Positions 62,647 through 64,000 of a stretch of DNA of 64,000 bases are shown here, one piece after another. Origin of the DNA: Hyphomonadaceae bacterium TMED5 (lineage in GTDB: Bacteria; Pseudomonadota; Alphaproteobacteria; Caulobacterales; Hyphomonadaceae); assembly GCA_002173095.1 (NCBI GenBank), contig NHBK01000009.1, forward strand, positions 558,001-622,000, written 5' to 3'. The notes under the pieces were generated by a model, which saw nothing but the letters and a program-made list of their open reading frames with translations, did not search any database and had not been told where the DNA came from. Position numbers and translations under genes: made by a program. Positions within the stretch are counted from its first letter, which is position 1. Each line of letters starts with the position of its first letter.

Positions 62647-62680
62647 TCGAACCGAAATCATATTTGCGCGTTGCTCAGAT

Positions 62681-63085
62681 ATGACTTCAGCGACATATAC
62701 TCAGCGTATGGAAATTCTCGACCCGGAAGAGGTGCTCACACCAGAGCAGGAGCAAGCGTTGCAACAGGCGCGTGCTCTGGCGCGGCTGATGGACGACCAG
62801 TTCTCAATCGGTGGGTTCGGTATTGGCCTTGATGGTATTATCGGCCTCATTCCGGGCGTGGGTGATCTCTTCACCAGCGCGATGGGCATGTACCATATCA
62901 GCCTGGCGGAAAAGCTGGGCATGGGCTGGGGCACCAAGGCTCAGATGATGGCCAATCTCGGCGTCGACTTTGTCATTGGCCTGGTCCCATTACTGGGTGA
63001 CTTCCTCGACTTCGGTTTTAAGAGCCATCGCAAGAATATGCGGCTGATCGAGAAAAAGCTCGAAAAGCGTTTCCGTCGGGTCTGA
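62681..63085 (+). CDS. DUF4112 membrane protein
   Basis: 134 residues. ARLMDDQFSIGGFGIGLDGIIGLIPGVGDLFTSAMGMY and LGVDFVIGLVPLLGDFLDFGFKSHRKN are the DUF4112 signature, with two hydrophobic GxxPxxGD segments. The C-terminus is basic (EKKLEKRFRRV). Function unknown. Confidence 0.88.
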   Translation: MTSATYTQRMEILDPEEVLTPEQEQALQQARALARLMDDQFSIGGFGIGLDGIIGLIPGVGDLFTSAMGMYHISLAEKLGMGWGTKAQMMANLGVDFVIGLVPLLGDFLDFGFKSHRKNMRLIEKKLEKRFRRV

Positions 63086-63285
63086 TGAGAAACCAGACGG
63101 GGGCCTTTTGCCCTGAAGTTTCAAAGCATCGCGCATTTTTACGAAACATCACGATACTCTGTGTGCGGACTAATCGTCTGAAAAGCTTCATGAAAATGTC
63201 GACAATCTGATACCAAACTGACGTCAGTCCGTCATAGGAGCTGACTACGCGCCTTCAGCTTAATGGGAAGCGGAAGGGGCACACC

Positions 63286-64000
63286 ATGACATTGAAGAAA
63301 CTGATGATGGCATCGACGGCATTTCTGTTCGTCGCAACGCCAGCGTTCGCGCAAACAGACGCAGCGAGCGCCGAAGAAGACCAACGGCTGGATACTGTAG
63401 AAGTTATCGGCAGCCAGCTCTCTCGTCAGCGCGGTATTGATGACAAGCGCAACGCATTATCGCTGATCGACGCGCTGAGCGTAGACGAGCTCGGTCAGCT
63501 GCCAGACCACAATGTGGGCGAAAGCCTGAACCGCATCGCTGGCGTTTCAATGCTCGTGGAAAAGGGCGAGGGACGCTATGTTCAGATCCGCGGTATTAAT
63601 CCGAGCCTGAATAACGTCACCATTAACGGTGCAAATATCGGCTCTCCGGAAACCGAAGGCGGCGGCCGCAATGCTCCGCTGGATATTATCTCTGGCGGTG
63701 TGCTGGGCGCGGTTCAGGTCATCAAAGCACCGACAGCAGACATGGATGCGCAAGGCATTGGCGGCACGGTGAACATTGAGACCCGTTCCCCATTCGACCG
63801 CGAAGAAGACTTCTGGGGCTATGGCACCATCCGTTACGGCTTTGAAGAAATCGAACCGATGGCAAATGCCTATGGCGGCGAAGACCCTTATGGTCTGGAT
63901 GCGACGCTTTCCGGCAAGTTCGGTGAAGGCCGTTTCGGCTGGCTTTTGGCAGCGTCATGGTCCGACCGTGAATATATCGCGCCGGGCTTCTATCAGGATG
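63286..64000 (+). CDS. TonB-dependent receptor (N-terminal part)
   Basis: 238 residues up to the window edge. The signal peptide ends PAFAQTD. Then TVEVIGSQLSRQRGIDDKR (TonB-box region), the plug with DELGQLPDHNVGESLNRIAGVS, VQIRGINPSLNNVTINGANI and GGVLGAVQVIKAPTADMDAQG, and the first barrel strands. This is the Caulobacter-type receptor subclass (TIGR01782-like) often used for sugars or peptides. The gene continues beyond base 64000. Confidence 0.92.
   Translation, partial: MTLKKLMMASTAFLFVATPAFAQTDAASAEEDQRLDTVEVIGSQLSRQRGIDDKRNALSLIDALSVDELGQLPDHNVGESLNRIAGVSMLVEKGEGRYVQIRGINPSLNNVTINGANIGSPETEGGGRNAPLDIISGGVLGAVQVIKAPTADMDAQGIGGTVNIETRSPFDREEDFWGYGTIRYGFEEIEPMANAYGGEDPYGLDATLSGKFGEGRFGWLLAASWSDREYIAPGFYQD

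Noticed and set aside
1-64000. CRISPR arrays, phage genes, integrases, insertion sequences, rRNA genes
   Set aside because: No repeat-spacer pattern, transposase, integrase or rRNA sequence was seen; absence by eye is not proof for very short remnants.

Overview
The window looks like chromosomal DNA of a moderately GC-rich alphaproteobacterium, most likely from the Hyphomonadaceae or another marine Caulobacterales-type lineage. The evidence is the combination of a MucR/Ros regulator, DUF2336, DUF1491 and DUF4112 proteins, a TIGR02466-type 2OG oxygenase, a divergent pheA/cycM-type cytochrome pair, a DnaX lacking the zinc cysteines, a short SRP RNA and two large TonB-dependent receptors with a clear TonB-box region. 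The genus is an inference; no rRNA is present to test it. I see no rRNA, CRISPR array, prophage, integrase or insertion sequence.

Layout. 1-8 kb: the end of an inositol-monophosphatase-like gene, a minus-strand operon (CoA-ester lyase, an unknown nuclease-fold-like protein, a glycosyltransferase, an MdaB-like quinone reductase), then pyridoxal kinase, a methyltransferase, pirin, two small envelope proteins and queD/queC. 8-14 kb: a TonB receptor, a fasciclin protein, a PQQ-type sugar dehydrogenase and an alpha-carbonic anhydrase, all exported. 14-20 kb: the dnaX-ybaB-recR operon with an extra SMI1/KNR4-like gene inserted, a Kef-type antiporter, the SRP RNA with a readable promoter, and nudC. 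20-30 kb: a structured palindromic element, a YHS protein, pheA, a cytochrome c with an acidic tail, ychF, hemerythrin, an MFS transporter and DUF2336. 30-38 kb: a ten-gene, tightly coupled Mrp/MBH-type cation/proton antiporter operon. 38-44 kb: MucR, a PAS protein, a free-standing DnaA domain IV protein, sufE and a membrane histidine kinase. 44-48 kb: a CarF/PEDS1-type plasmalogen desaturase, DUF1491, a sterol-desaturase-family enzyme and a small cytochrome c. 48-56 kb: a class IV aminotransferase with an NHL propeller protein, a LysE exporter, a frameshifted esterase, an AraC regulator with an NmrA-like enzyme, and NAD salvage (nicotinamide riboside kinase and PnuC). 56-64 kb: a tRNA-Cys-like gene, a glycoside-hydrolase-like lipoprotein, aldo/keto reductase with LysR, DUF4105, an NAD-binding protein, DUF4112 and the start of a second TonB receptor.

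The most notable observations are: (1) a complete-looking E. coli-style -1 frameshift cassette inside dnaX (SD-like GGAG, slippery A-AAA-AAT, immediate TGA, hairpin at 5 nt), which would make a 428-residue gamma subunit; (2) a tRNA-Cys(GCA)-like gene whose anticodon loop has 8 nucleotides and lacks U33; (3) an SMI1/KNR4-like gene inside the conserved ybaB-recR interval; (4) an Mrp operon with three NuoL/M/N-type subunits, a stand-alone DUF4040 subunit and a histidine-rich loop in MrpC; (5) two genes broken by a single missing base; and (6) a three-tier palindrome after nudC. Much of the rest is housekeeping metabolism.
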